This document shows positions 33,723 through 42,172 of a DNA stretch of 64,000 nt, piece by piece (position 1 is the stretch's first letter; every line of letters begins with the position of its first letter). Source of the DNA: JALNZF01 sp964447405 (GTDB taxonomy: Bacteria > Nitrospirota > UBA9217). The stretch lies in NCBI GenBank assembly GCA_964447405.1, contig CAYUSP010000002.1, forward strand, positions 124,001 through 188,000. The letters are read 5' to 3'. A program made the position numbers and the translations under genes. The notes beneath the pieces were generated by a model. That model ran no database searches. It was not told the DNA's origin and worked only from the letters and a program-made list of their open reading frames with translations.

Positions 33723-36110
33723 TTATTTCCTCAGCTCCACCACCGTGACGCCGGCCCCGCCTTCAGCCGAAGCACCCGGCCGCATGGCGGCAACAAGCGG
33801 ATGGTTCTTCAGGAAATCCGTGACCGCGGTTTTCAGTGCGCCGGTACCGAGACCATGGATGATCGTTACGACCGACAGGCCTCCCACACCGGCGCGGTCA
33901 AGACCCCGGTCGACTTCAGCAAGCGCTTCCTCGACTCGAAGGCCAAGGAGGTTCACTCGATCCGATGGACCTTCATCGTCATGTCGTTCGAAGCTCCAGC
34001 CGGATGCATGTTCACCGTATCTTTTTTCCGAAACCGGTTCGAGCGGAGTGACCTCACTTGAAGAAAACGTGAACTTCTTTCCGTCTACCTCAATTTCAAG
34101 CTTATCCCGCCGAGCTCCGAGGACCAGGCCGGTCTTGTTCACACGCGGTAGTCTGACCCGGTCTCCCCGACGGAGGGTTGCACCGGGACCCGCGAATACC
34201 GGCTGATCGGTCGACTCAACCGGCTGAAGTTGAAGAGCGAGAGCCTCTACCTCCCGGGCTGAATTTTTTACCATGGCTGGTTCATGCACAGCCATGCGCG
34301 TCAGCTCCTGCAGTTTTTTTCTCAGAGAAGCCAGCAGACCCTTCGCTTCTTCACTCGTTTTTATCCGCATCGCGCGGGAGTCTTCTTTCGCCGACCGAAT
34401 CAGAGACTCGGCCTCGGCTCGTTCATGCTCGAGTTGTTCCTGTTTTCGTGCAAGCTGCTCTCGCTCTGCTGCCAGCCGTGCGGCATCGGACTCAACCTGC
34501 CTCAGCAGCGTCTCCAGCCGTATATCGTCGTCGCTGATGCGCAGCCTCGCCCGAGCTATCACCTCATCAGGGATGCCGAGACGGACGGCCATGTCCAATC
34601 CATAGCTCCTGCCAGGCCTGCCCGGAATGAGCCGGTACGTTGGCCGCAGTGTCAGAGGATCGAACTCCATGGCGGCATTCACCGCTCCGTTTTTCTGCGA
34701 TGCAAACAACTTCAGCACACTGTGATGCGTTGTCACCAGCGTCAGGACACCCCGTGCTATCAGACTTTCGAGCACTGCCGCGCCGAGCCCTGCGCCCTCG
34801 TTCGGGTCCGTACCGGACCCGAGCTCGTCCAGCAGAACGAGCGAGTTGCCGTCCGCCTCACGCAAGATTGCGGCTATCTGGCTTATGTGTGACGAGAACG
34901 TGCTAAGATCGTGGTCAAGGCTCTGCTCATCACCGATATCGGCAAAAACCGAGCTGAACAAGGGGAACTCGCTCCCCTCCCCGACGGTGACAGGTATACC
35001 GCACTGTGCCATGAGCGCGAGAAGCCCGACCGTCTTCAGAATCACGGTCTTGCCACCGGCGTTCGGCCCGCTCACGATGAGTACCCGTTCATCGCCGCGG
35101 AGCTCGATATCGTTCGCCGTTACATTTTTCCGGTCATCCGCTTGCCTGAACTTGATTACCAGCAGCGGGTGGCGTGCCGCGCGAAGCCTCAGAGTACCGT
35201 CCACCGACACCACAGGAACAGTACCGGAATGCTCAATGCCAAACCGGGCAGCTGCATGTACGGCATCAAGCGCAGCAAGGATCTCAACTGTTGACCTGAT
35301 CGCTTCCGCATCCTTGGCCATCAGAGAAGTAAGCCCGCGCAGGATGCGTTCAACCTCCTCGCGCTCCTCCATGCGAAGCTCCGCAAGACGGTTGTTATGC
35401 TCCAGCAGCTCAAGCGGCTCCACAAAGAGCGTTGACCGCGAACCCGATTGCCCGTGTACAATGCCCTGCAGGCTCTGCCGGAAATTCGGTTTCAGCGGAA
35501 GGACATACCGGTCATCCCGGACCGTGATCACGGGTTCCTGGATCACTTTCTGAAAACCACCGTCCTGCAGGATGCGGTTCATACGGCCAAGTATTTCCTC
35601 CCGCACGCGCATGATCTGTTTGCGCACGCGGCGAAGAGCGGGGCTCGCGGCATCCCTGACCTCAGCCCTGTCATCAATGGCCGAAGAAACCGCTTCTTCA
35701 ATGTGCCTGAGCAACCGTATCTTCGATGCCCTGGCACAGAGCAATGGTGCCGCCAAACCCCTGTTGCCGGTTTTTTCTTCAACGCGCTGGAAAAACTGCT
35801 TAACCCGTCTTCCCGCGCAGAGCGTCGATACAGTGTTCAACAACTCGGCGGGGGTGAGTATGCCGCCGGTTACCTCGAGTTTGGCAACCACTTCTTTGAT
35901 GTACACAATGCCGTCGAGTGGAGGACTCTCGCCGGCCTGCAGAATACCGGTGAATTCCCCAGTCTCGCGGAGACGCCGCAGTACAACCACGGCATCAGGT
36001 GACGGAACGAGAGCAAGAATGGCAAGCCGTCCCGCCTCCGTTGACGCATATCCTGAAACCGCGCCCGTTATTTTATCAAATTCCAGAACCCGCAGGGTAT
36101 GGTCATTCAT
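33723..36110 (-). CDS. mutS2: MutS2 (ATPase and Smr endonuclease, ribosome rescue/recombination)
   Basis: 795 residues. The core and lever region is followed by the ATPase with Walker A GPNAGGKTVILKTVG, Walker B LVLLDELGSGTDPNEG and ABC-type signature region. A long coiled coil (about 510-610) precedes a KOW-like domain and the Smr domain at the end (GLRVEEALAEVDRGLDRAGVGG, and HGLGTGALKTAV). The N-terminal mismatch-recognition domain of MutS1 is lacking, which defines MutS2. MutS2 suppresses homologous recombination and in Bacillus splits collided ribosomes. In the Smr domain the first motif reads LLGLRVEEA, instead of LHG in nuclease-active proteins. The ribosome role would fit its place in an operon with rpsU. 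Confidence 0.95.
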   Translation of the reverse strand: MNDHTLRVLEFDKITGAVSGYASTEAGRLAILALVPSPDAVVVLRRLRETGEFTGILQAGESPPLDGIVYIKEVVAKLEVTGGILTPAELLNTVSTLCAGRRVKQFFQRVEEKTGNRGLAAPLLCARASKIRLLRHIEEAVSSAIDDRAEVRDAASPALRRVRKQIMRVREEILGRMNRILQDGGFQKVIQEPVITVRDDRYVLPLKPNFRQSLQGIVHGQSGSRSTLFVEPLELLEHNNRLAELRMEEREEVERILRGLTSLMAKDAEAIRSTVEILAALDAVHAAARFGIEHSGTVPVVSVDGTLRLRAARHPLLVIKFRQADDRKNVTANDIELRGDERVLIVSGPNAGGKTVILKTVGLLALMAQCGIPVTVGEGSEFPLFSSVFADIGDEQSLDHDLSTFSSHISQIAAILREADGNSLVLLDELGSGTDPNEGAGLGAAVLESLIARGVLTLVTTHHSVLKLFASQKNGAVNAAMEFDPLTLRPTYRLIPGRPGRSYGLDMAVRLGIPDEVIARARLRISDDDIRLETLLRQVESDAARLAAEREQLARKQEQLEHERAEAESLIRSAKEDSRAMRIKTSEEAKGLLASLRKKLQELTRMAVHEPAMVKNSAREVEALALQLQPVESTDQPVFAGPGATLRRGDRVRLPRVNKTGLVLGARRDKLEIEVDGKKFTFSSSEVTPLEPVSEKRYGEHASGWSFERHDDEGPSDRVNLLGLRVEEALAEVDRGLDRAGVGGLSVVTIIHGLGTGALKTAVTDFLKNHPLVAAMRPGASAEGGAGVTVVELRK

Positions 36111-36354
36111 GCGGCACAGACGGTACGTTCGGCCTTCCGGACCTCTTGGATCCTGAACATGCGAGCATATCTATCGACCGTTGCGTTTCTCTGGCATAAA
36201 AAATCAGATTGAGTCCCCGTGAATCACTCGAGTAAGGAAGCACTGTCTGCATCATTTGACCTGGGAAAGCCACGGGGGCCTTCGGCATGTTATCGGAATT
36301 ACCGTAAGAACACTGGATGGCCGGCCCCTCAAGTAGCAATCATCCGTGAGAATG
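36111..36354. other. Intergenic stretch before mutS2
   Basis: The gap between the yqeY terminator and mutS2. I see no gene on either strand and no promoter with both boxes. mutS2 has no strong ribosome binding site, so its expression signals stay unclear. Confidence 0.4.
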
Positions 36355-36392
36355 GAAAAAAATCAGGGGGCCTCTGTCTTGATGGCCCCCTG
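36355..36392 (-). terminator. Rho-independent terminator after the rpsU-yqeY pair
   Basis: On the minus strand CAGGGGGCC, loop, GGCCCCCTG, then ATTTTTTT. The stem is 9 bp, with a loop of 11 bases. It lies inside the macromolecular synthesis operon, between yqeY and mutS2, so it may attenuate rather than end transcription. Confidence 0.8.
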
Positions 36393-36442
36393 TTCAGACC
36401 TGGAGTGTCGAGTGCGCTGTTGTGACGGAATTGATATGTTTG

Positions 36443-36886
36443 TTATCCCAATGCCTTCTTGACAAGTTCGCTCACCAGCTTTCCATCCGCACGCCCGCCT
36501 ACCATGGGGATCAGCGCTTTCATAACCTTACCCATGTCCCTTGCACCCTGGGCGCTGGTTTGCGCCACTGCGTCACGTACCATTTCTTCGAGCAGTTCAC
36601 GAGCAATCTGCTGAGGAAGATAGACTTCCAGAACACCGACCTCTGCGGACTCCTTGTCTACAAGGTCCTGACGGCCGCCTTTTCCAAACTGCTCAATGGA
36701 GTCCTTCCGCTGCTTAATGAGAGACCGAATGGTCTCGAGTATCTCTTCATCAATGAGCTGCCGCTTCTTGTCAATCTGCTTATTTTTGAGGGCTGCGCTG
36801 AGCATTCGGAGTGTTGAAAGCTTTTCCTTCGCGCCTGACTTGAGCGCATCCTTGATATCGCCATCGATCGTTTCGTGTAATCCCAT
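36443..36886 (-). CDS. GatB/YqeY domain protein
   Basis: 147 residues. It is composed only of the YqeY domain that is the tail of GatB in Glu-tRNA/Asp-tRNA amidotransferase: KEKLSTLRMLSAALKNKQIDK, then IRSLIKQRKDSIEQF, then MGKVMKALIPMVGGRADGKLVSELVKKAL. Stand-alone forms are often found between rpsU and dnaG and probably bind tRNA; the function is not proven. A GAGAGGG precedes the ATG by about three bases. Confidence 0.93.
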   Translation of the reverse strand: MGLHETIDGDIKDALKSGAKEKLSTLRMLSAALKNKQIDKKRQLIDEEILETIRSLIKQRKDSIEQFGKGGRQDLVDKESAEVGVLEVYLPQQIARELLEEMVRDAVAQTSAQGARDMGKVMKALIPMVGGRADGKLVSELVKKALG

Positions 36887-37113
36887 TCAGCCCTCTCTTG
36901 GCCTGGACATGCCCTATTAGACCGGAAAATCCGTTCCCGCGGTATTTTTCAGAAACAAGTGGTTATCTTGGTTCTCCGAAACGCCGCATTGAATCTATCG
37001 GTCTTGAATATATACTCGCAACTCAATGAATTGACAAAACATATCACCACTCGCATTCCAAGAATCAGGTTTACCTCGAAATTAGTTTACCCGGAAGAAA
37101 GCCGGACAGACGC

Positions 37114-37314
37114 CTATCCATGCCTTGATATACGTGCTGTCTTAGCAGCTTTTTTTCTCGCTGCAAGTGCTTTTTTCTTGAGCTTAACGCTGGGTTTTTC
37201 GTAATGCTCTCGCTTTTTGACCTCTGAAAGCACGCCTTCTTTCTCAATACTCTTCTTGAATCTGCGAAGCGCGGCCTCTAAGGGCTCGCTTTCTCGCATT
37301 CTGATACTGGGCAC
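37114..37314 (-). CDS. rpsU: Ribosomal protein S21
   Basis: 66 residues from a GTG start: PSIRMRESEPLEAALRRFKK, then EGVLSEVKKREHYEKPSVKLKKKALAARK. The R-x-R-E-x-E-P-E-ALRRFKK start and HYEKPS centre are diagnostic of S21. I prefer the GTG at 37314 over that at 37323, because the family starts with (M)PxIRxRE and AGGAGG is then 10 bases before; the first GTG would be too close to it. It heads the yqeY-mutS2-dnaG-rpoD group. Confidence 0.92.
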   Translation of the reverse strand: MPSIRMRESEPLEAALRRFKKSIEKEGVLSEVKKREHYEKPSVKLKKKALAARKKAAKTARISRHG

Positions 37315-37550
37315 TCTCCCCACACCTCCTTTCCACGCAATCCGCTGTTATTAATGGATTTTATTCAACACAGGATTGTCTTACCTTTGTAGACATTGCA
37401 CAAAACAGTGAAACCGCTCCCCTAAAAAGATGAAGAGCGGCATAATCAGTAAAGCTAACAAGTAGTCTTCTGAAAGTCAAGAGAAAAGTTCTTTATTTTT
37501 TCAATATGTTTTACCACCAATGACTTTACATTGATAGCCTCAATTGATGG

Positions 37551-38756
37551 TCAATTCCTGTATGCCGCATTTATCTTGATATATTCGCCTGATAAATCAC
37601 AGGTCCATACGGTTGCCGACGACTTTCCCTTGTGGAGATCAATGAGAATTTTAACTTCACGCTGTTTCAAGGCGAGCGAAGCTTCGCGATCAGCCTGCTT
37701 CCCCTGCCCGAGCCCTTTTTCGACAAGTTTTGATTTGCCTATGTAAATATCGGTTCGGGCTTCATCCATATCCACACCCGAATACCCAAGCGCCGCCATG
37801 ATCCTTCCCCAGTTCGCATCCTCACCGAAGAGTGCGGTCTTGACGAGACTTGATCCGGCCACGGTCATTGCAGCACGTTTTGCTTCGACCGGCGTCCTTG
37901 CATTTCGAACCTCGATCTCCACGAATTTAGTCGCGCCTTCTCCGTCCTTCACAATCTGCTTGGCAAGAGATTTCGCAACGACATCGAGGCATTCTTGAAA
38001 TTTATGACTATCCTTGCTTCCCGCAGCAGGCCGCTTGTTTCCAGCAGCGCCATTCGCCATACACAGGATCAGATCGTTCGTGCTCATATCGCCGTCCACC
38101 GAGATAGTATTGAACGATTTCTCTGTTGAAGTGATTAGCGCCCTCTTCAGCATGGGTGAGGAGATATTCGCATCTGTCACAATAAAACTCAGCATGGTTG
38201 CCATATTGGGGTGGATCATTCCCGATCCCTTGGCAATACCTGCAATCGTAATTGTCTTTCCACCGATCTCCTCCTGCAGGATGGACATCTTGGGATATAA
38301 ATCCGTCGTCATGATTGCTTCGGCCGCTTGTTCCCAGCCCGATGACGACAAGAGACCGACTGCGGTGCTAATTCCCATGGCAATCTTGGTCATGGGGAGA
38401 AATTCGCCGATCACTCCCGTTGATGCCACATACACCGCCTCCGGCCGGAGCCCTAGTTCGCGGGCGGCAATTTCCGCTGTCTCACGCGCGTCAGCCATGC
38501 CGCGCCTACCAGTGCAGGCATTCGCGCATCCGCTGTTCGCGACAATGGCCTGCCCCTTACCTGACTTGACGTTAGCCATATTCAACACTATGGATGCGGC
38601 TTTCACCCGATTTAGCGTGAACACGCCGGCAACAGAAGCCTCGCGGTCCGAGTAAATGATCATGAGATCCTTCTTGTCCGTCTTTTTTATGCCCGAATGA
38701 ATGCCCCATGCCTTATAGCCGGGCACGATAAATCTTTTTGTTTCCAGTATCCTCAT
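37551..38756 (-). CDS. argJ: Bifunctional ornithine acetyltransferase/N-acetylglutamate synthase
   Basis: 401 residues, usual ArgJ length. The autoproteolysis site is in GSGMIHPNMATMLSFI: cleavage between Ala and Thr frees Thr as the nucleophile. Other conserved stretches are NSGCANACTG (oxyanion-type), VASTGVIGEFLPM and the C-terminal DLSGEYIKINAAYRN. It transfers acetyl from N-acetylornithine to glutamate (the cyclic pathway), and may also use acetyl-CoA. It follows argC by 57 bases in the same direction, which forms an arginine module next to the rplM-rpsI operon. Confidence 0.95.
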   Translation of the reverse strand: MRILETKRFIVPGYKAWGIHSGIKKTDKKDLMIIYSDREASVAGVFTLNRVKAASIVLNMANVKSGKGQAIVANSGCANACTGRRGMADARETAEIAARELGLRPEAVYVASTGVIGEFLPMTKIAMGISTAVGLLSSSGWEQAAEAIMTTDLYPKMSILQEEIGGKTITIAGIAKGSGMIHPNMATMLSFIVTDANISSPMLKRALITSTEKSFNTISVDGDMSTNDLILCMANGAAGNKRPAAGSKDSHKFQECLDVVAKSLAKQIVKDGEGATKFVEIEVRNARTPVEAKRAAMTVAGSSLVKTALFGEDANWGRIMAALGYSGVDMDEARTDIYIGKSKLVEKGLGQGKQADREASLALKQREVKILIDLHKGKSSATVWTCDLSGEYIKINAAYRN

Positions 38757-38813
38757 AATTTCACTCCTGTAACACTTTTCAGCTTCTTAGATATTTGTTC
38801 CACATTACGCGCC

Positions 38814-39863
38814 CTACGGGAACATCCCCGCAAATTTAAGACCCACTGTTTCCTCGAATCCCAGCATCAGGTTCATATTTTGAATGGCTTGGCCAGACGC
38901 GCCCTTGACGAGGTTGTCAATAGCGGTAACGATAACAACACCACGCGTCCGCGGATCGGCATAGAGGCCTATGTCGCAAAAGTTGGAGCCTCTGACATGG
39001 TGCACGTTTGGATACTGCCCGGCTGGCAATACTCGCACAAAGGGGGCATCCCGGTAAAACTCCTCATACAATTTTCGAAGCCCCGCCGTTTCAAGGGTGG
39101 ATGCCTGCCCAGCATAGATGGTGGTGAGAATGCCCCGGTTCATTGGAACGAGATGCGGTGTGAACGAAAGTGTCAGGGGCTTATGAGCCACGGCGGAAAG
39201 CTCCTGCTCAATTTCGGGAGTATGCCGATGCATTCCGATCTTGTATGCCATGAATCCCTCGTTCACTTCGGGATAGTGATAGGTTAATGCAGGGCTTCGG
39301 CCCGCACCGGTCACGCCGGACTTGGAGTCAATGATGATTCCCTCGAGCTTCACCAGTTCATGTTCAATTGCTGGAGCAAGCCCCAAAATCGCGCTTGTCG
39401 GATAGCAGCCAGGATTCGCAATGAGCACCGCTTTTCTGATCTTCTCCCGGTGCAGTTCAGGCAGTCCGTATACAGCTTGTTTAAGAAGCTCGGGATACTG
39501 ATGCTTATGTTCATACCAGATTTCATATACTCCGGGGTCCGATAGCCGGTAGTCAGCCGATAAGTCAATGACCATCCTGCCAAGCTGGTTAAACCGGTAA
39601 GCTGCTTCCTGTGCAGCTACATGAGGCAGCGCAAGGAATACGACATCAGCCTTCTCCGCAATGGCTTCCGGAGCAAGCGGCTCGCACACAAGCGACGTTA
39701 ATCCAGCAAGATGCGGGAATATCGATGTAATTGGCTTGCCCGCGGATTTTTCAGATGTGATTGCGGTTACCGTTACCCGCGGGTGGCTCAGGAGCAGCCG
39801 CATGAGTTCCCCGCCGGCATATCCACTCGATCCAACAATGGCGATGTTCTTATTCATATTCAT
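38814..39863 (-). CDS. argC: N-acetyl-gamma-glutamyl-phosphate reductase
   Basis: 349 residues. NADP-binding start IAIVGSSGYAGGELMRLLLSHP, catalytic Cys in ANPGCYPTSAILGLAP, and HRHTPEIEQEL with the catalytic His downstream. It reduces N-acetyl-glutamyl-5-phosphate to the semialdehyde, step three of arginine synthesis. The type is the long-chain argC type 1. There are two in-frame ATGs (39863 and 39857); neither has a ribosome binding site. argJ follows. Confidence 0.96.
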   Translation of the reverse strand: MNMNKNIAIVGSSGYAGGELMRLLLSHPRVTVTAITSEKSAGKPITSIFPHLAGLTSLVCEPLAPEAIAEKADVVFLALPHVAAQEAAYRFNQLGRMVIDLSADYRLSDPGVYEIWYEHKHQYPELLKQAVYGLPELHREKIRKAVLIANPGCYPTSAILGLAPAIEHELVKLEGIIIDSKSGVTGAGRSPALTYHYPEVNEGFMAYKIGMHRHTPEIEQELSAVAHKPLTLSFTPHLVPMNRGILTTIYAGQASTLETAGLRKLYEEFYRDAPFVRVLPAGQYPNVHHVRGSNFCDIGLYADPRTRGVVIVTAIDNLVKGASGQAIQNMNLMLGFEETVGLKFAGMFP

Positions 39864-39907
39864 TATGTCCGATATTCAGACTCAGACTTATGCGCTGAAG
39901 GCATTAT

Positions 39908-39943
39908 GCAAAAGAAAAGGGAAGGCATCTCTACCTTCCCTTT
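39908..39943 (-). terminator. Rho-independent terminator after rpsI
   Basis: On the minus strand AAAGGGAAGG, loop, CCTTCCCTTTTCTTTTG. The 10-bp stem is perfect, the tail T-rich. It separates rplM-rpsI from argC. Confidence 0.75.
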
Positions 39944-39986
39944 GTATAAACAGGATGTGCAATTCAGCCAATAGGTATTTGATCCC

Positions 39987-40388
39987 TTATCTCTTGGAGA
40001 ACTGGAACCGCGCACGCGCGCCCTTCTGGCCGTATTTCTTGCGCTCTTTGGCCCTCGGATCGCGAGTGAGGAGGCCTTCCTTGCGCAGCTTGCCGCGCGA
40101 TTCCGCGTCCATGCTGAGAAGGGCTTTGGATATTCCATGCCTTATAGCTCCGGCCTGCCCGGAATTGCCGCCGCCGAGCACACTGACCAGTACGTCATAT
40201 TTATCAACGGTCCCCGTTATTTCAAAAGGCTGGCGTATGATCATCTTGAGAACCGCGCGGCCAAAATACTGGTCCATGGTTCTATCGTTGATGGTCACCT
40301 TGCCATTGCCCGGCATAAGCCATACTCGTGCGATGGAATTTTTTCTTCTACCTGTTGCATAAAATCTCGAAACCGTTGCTGCTGACAT
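39987..40388 (-). CDS. rpsI: Ribosomal protein S9
   Basis: 133 residues. YATGRRKNSIARVWLMPGNGK at the start, GGGNSGQAGAIRHGISKAL in the centre and the basic tail LTRDPRAKERKKYGQKGARARFQFSKR are diagnostic. The C-terminal SKR reaches the ribosomal P site tRNA. GGAGGAATAC precedes the ATG. It follows rplM by 35 bases, the usual pair. Confidence 0.97.
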   Translation of the reverse strand: MSAATVSRFYATGRRKNSIARVWLMPGNGKVTINDRTMDQYFGRAVLKMIIRQPFEITGTVDKYDVLVSVLGGGNSGQAGAIRHGISKALLSMDAESRGKLRKEGLLTRDPRAKERKKYGQKGARARFQFSKR

Positions 40389-40423
40389 GTATTCCTCCTC
40401 GGGTGATCCGATACACCACGATC

Positions 40424-40855
40424 TTATTTTACGCTCATCTCCGACGGCTGCTGAGCTTCATGGGGATGCGTGCCTCCCGCATAGACTTTGAGCTTGGACA
40501 GCATTTGCTTGCCGAGCCTCGTCTTGGGAAGCATGCCTTCTATTGCCATTTTCACCACATCCTCTGGTTTTGTCCGCATCAGTTTGCCTGCAGTTATGGA
40601 TTTCAGTCCGCCCGGAAATCCGGAATGGCTATAATACATTTTTTGGTCAAGCTTTTTACCCGTCAGGTGCACCTTGTCCGCGTTCACGACGATCACGAAG
40701 TCGCCAGTATCCACATGAGTGGTATAGATTGGCTTCGTCTTTCCCTTGAGAACAGAGGCCACCACCGTTGCCAATCTGCCTAGGGTTTTGCCATTGGCGT
40801 CCACAATGAACCATTTTCTCTTAATATCTTCTTCTTTTGCTGAATAGGTTGCCAT
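40424..40855 (-). CDS. rplM: Ribosomal protein L13
   Basis: 143 residues. KWFIVDANGKTLGRLATVVAS, then GDFVIVVNADKVHLTGKKLDQK and YYSHSGFPGGLKS, are L13 landmarks; the C-terminus is KVYAGGTHPHEAQQP. It binds 23S rRNA early in assembly. An AAGGTGG sits before the ATG, and an excellent promoter lies about 45 bases upstream. Confidence 0.97.
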   Translation of the reverse strand: MATYSAKEEDIKRKWFIVDANGKTLGRLATVVASVLKGKTKPIYTTHVDTGDFVIVVNADKVHLTGKKLDQKMYYSHSGFPGGLKSITAGKLMRTKPEDVVKMAIEGMLPKTRLGKQMLSKLKVYAGGTHPHEAQQPSEMSVK

Positions 40856-40897
40856 AATTCCACCTTAGTTATGCCAGGATATTTTTTAAGAATAGCG

Positions 40898-40926
40898 AAT
40901 ATAAGCAATTTAACAGGATTTGTCAA
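40898..40926 (-). promoter_or_regulatory. Sigma-70 type promoter for rplM-rpsI
   Basis: TTGACA (40921-40926), 17 bases, TATATT (40898-40903), on the minus strand. One of the best matches in the window. Confidence 0.8.
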
Positions 40927-41053
40927 GTATTTTGTAAAAAGGAGGGCACATTCATTGAATGGAACGGGGCGATGCAGGCTTGAGGTGGAATAACGCTTAA
41001 CATATCAATATATTACAATAGACCATAAGCCACGTTCATTCAAGAGAAACAAT

Positions 41054-41081
41054 AATGGCGGTAACGGGCATTACCGCCATT
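41054..41081. terminator. Hairpin terminator after the small membrane protein pair
   Basis: AATGGCGGTAA, loop CGGGCA, TTACCGCCATT: a perfect 11-bp stem. The tail on the minus strand is ATTGTTTCTC, moderately T-rich. Confidence 0.65.
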
Positions 41082-41129
41082 TGGCATTTCATTATTAAGA
41101 TATATTACCCGATAGATTTCTAAACCGGC

Positions 41130-41450
41130 TTATTTCGCCTTTTCTACAGCCCTTTCACCCATCGACACCGGACTGGACACTGCATATCCCAGGACCGTGC
41201 CAACGAGGCCGCCAATCACGAGGCAGACCGCAGCCGCGCACGCAATTCCCACAACGATACCCATTACGACCACTGCTCGAACAACCAGCGTCGGCTCAAC
41301 AGCGCCACCCATCAATTTCTGGAGCAGAATCAGGGTGCCAAAGCTCCCGAAATAGAATCCTGGCATGATTCCAAATGCCAGGAACACGAGTCCCCCGACC
41401 GTTGCACCGATCTTCATTCCCGTTTTAACCGTCTCATTTTTCATTTTCAT
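41130..41450 (-). CDS. Small membrane protein, unknown family (tandem copy 2)
   Basis: 106 residues. Two or three hydrophobic stretches: IGATVGGLVFLAFGIMPGFYFGSFGTLILLQKL, then VVRAVVVMGIVVGIACAAAVCLVIGGLVGTVLGYAV. It closely resembles in layout the neighbouring product (K-T-x-x-IGA-x-x-GLV-x-FA-x-FG-x-MPG near the start, and a second pair of helices with GWLVG/GGLVG), so the two arose by duplication. The start ATG 41450 follows GGGGG. I do not recognise the family; a small holin-like or glycine-zipper membrane protein is possible. Confidence 0.6.
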   Translation of the reverse strand: MKMKNETVKTGMKIGATVGGLVFLAFGIMPGFYFGSFGTLILLQKLMGGAVEPTLVVRAVVVMGIVVGIACAAAVCLVIGGLVGTVLGYAVSSPVSMGERAVEKAK

Positions 41451-41519
41451 TACCCCCTTTTGTTGGACCTTTGACCACCAACGCAACAAGTCAAGTAAGG
41501 ACAGGGAACAAGCCACCCT

Positions 41520-41843
41520 TTATTTTTTCCTGGCCTCTGCATCAGCTGTCTCGCCCGCGCTTGCAGTCCCCGATTCCAGAGCTTTACCCACCAACCAGCC
41601 TATGGTTGAGGTGGTGGTTACAATGGCGATGCCAGCCACCAGAACACCGATGAGCATTGAAGAAAGGACGATTATTCTCGATATGATACTTGGTGCAAGC
41701 GGCATCCCAAAGAACCAGCCCGCGATATTAATACCCATGGCACCACCCAAGAGACTGCCGGGCATCAATCCAAAAATCGCGAAAAGGACCAAACCTGCTC
41801 CTGCCCCGATATATGTCGTTTTTCGTGTAATAGTATTCTTCAT
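41520..41843 (-). CDS. Small membrane protein, unknown family (tandem copy 1)
   Basis: 107 residues from ATG 41843, which is preceded by AAGGAGGATTC. The hydrophobic parts are TYIGAGAGLVLFAIFGLMPGSLLGGAMGINIAGWFFG, then IISRIIVLSSMLIGVLVAGIAIVTTTSTIGWLVG. The C-terminus is polar (SGTASAGETADAEARKK). The following gene, 69 bases on, encodes a related protein of the same length. Glycine spacing in both helices suggests close helix packing. Function unknown. Confidence 0.6.
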   Translation of the reverse strand: MKNTITRKTTYIGAGAGLVLFAIFGLMPGSLLGGAMGINIAGWFFGMPLAPSIISRIIVLSSMLIGVLVAGIAIVTTTSTIGWLVGKALESGTASAGETADAEARKK

Positions 41844-42048
41844 AGCTGAATCCTCCTTTTCGTGGCCTGCTGATTTATACATTTGCACCTCCCATGCCAA
41901 AACATAACCTGCTGATTTTATTGCACATACCACAATCTGCTCGTTCGCAGGATTGAGAAATGAGGGCAGCTCTTTTTAAGATTGCGAAAAAAGCGATTAT
42001 GAAGAATTTTCCTTGAAATATGCCTGCATCTATGGTAACTTACCGACC

Positions 42049-42067
42049 GCCTTTTTAAATAAAAGGC
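42049..42067 (+). repeat. Short hairpin upstream of the rpsB leader
   Basis: GCCTTTT, short loop, AAAAGGC. It has no T-run after it, so its role is unclear. Confidence 0.3.
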
Positions 42068-42082
42068 TATTCTAATTACACA

Positions 42083-42147
42083 CGCGCCAGGACCTAGGTC
42101 AGGGTATCCTGATGGTATCTGGATCTGATCCGGGGATGATCGGCGCG
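42083..42147 (+). promoter_or_regulatory. Structured 5' leader of rpsB, candidate autoregulatory element
   Basis: CGCGCC (42083-42088) pairs with GGCGCG (42142-42147) and encloses TCAGG-GTAT-CCTGA (42099-42112) and a second inverted repeat GGATC-T-GATCC (42121-42131). The element ends 26 bases before the rpsB ATG. S2 regulates its own operon in several bacteria through leader structures, so an S2-binding site is plausible; a promoter upstream (TTGAAA, 17 bases, TAACTT at 42013-42041) is weak. Confidence 0.45.
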
Positions 42148-42172
42148 GAGGTAAAACCAGAGGGAGGGACGT

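Noticed and set aside
37404..37432. CCGCTC..GAGCGG inverted repeat before argJ end
   Set aside because: Only six pairs with a long A-rich loop and no T-run on the needed side; too weak to call a terminator.
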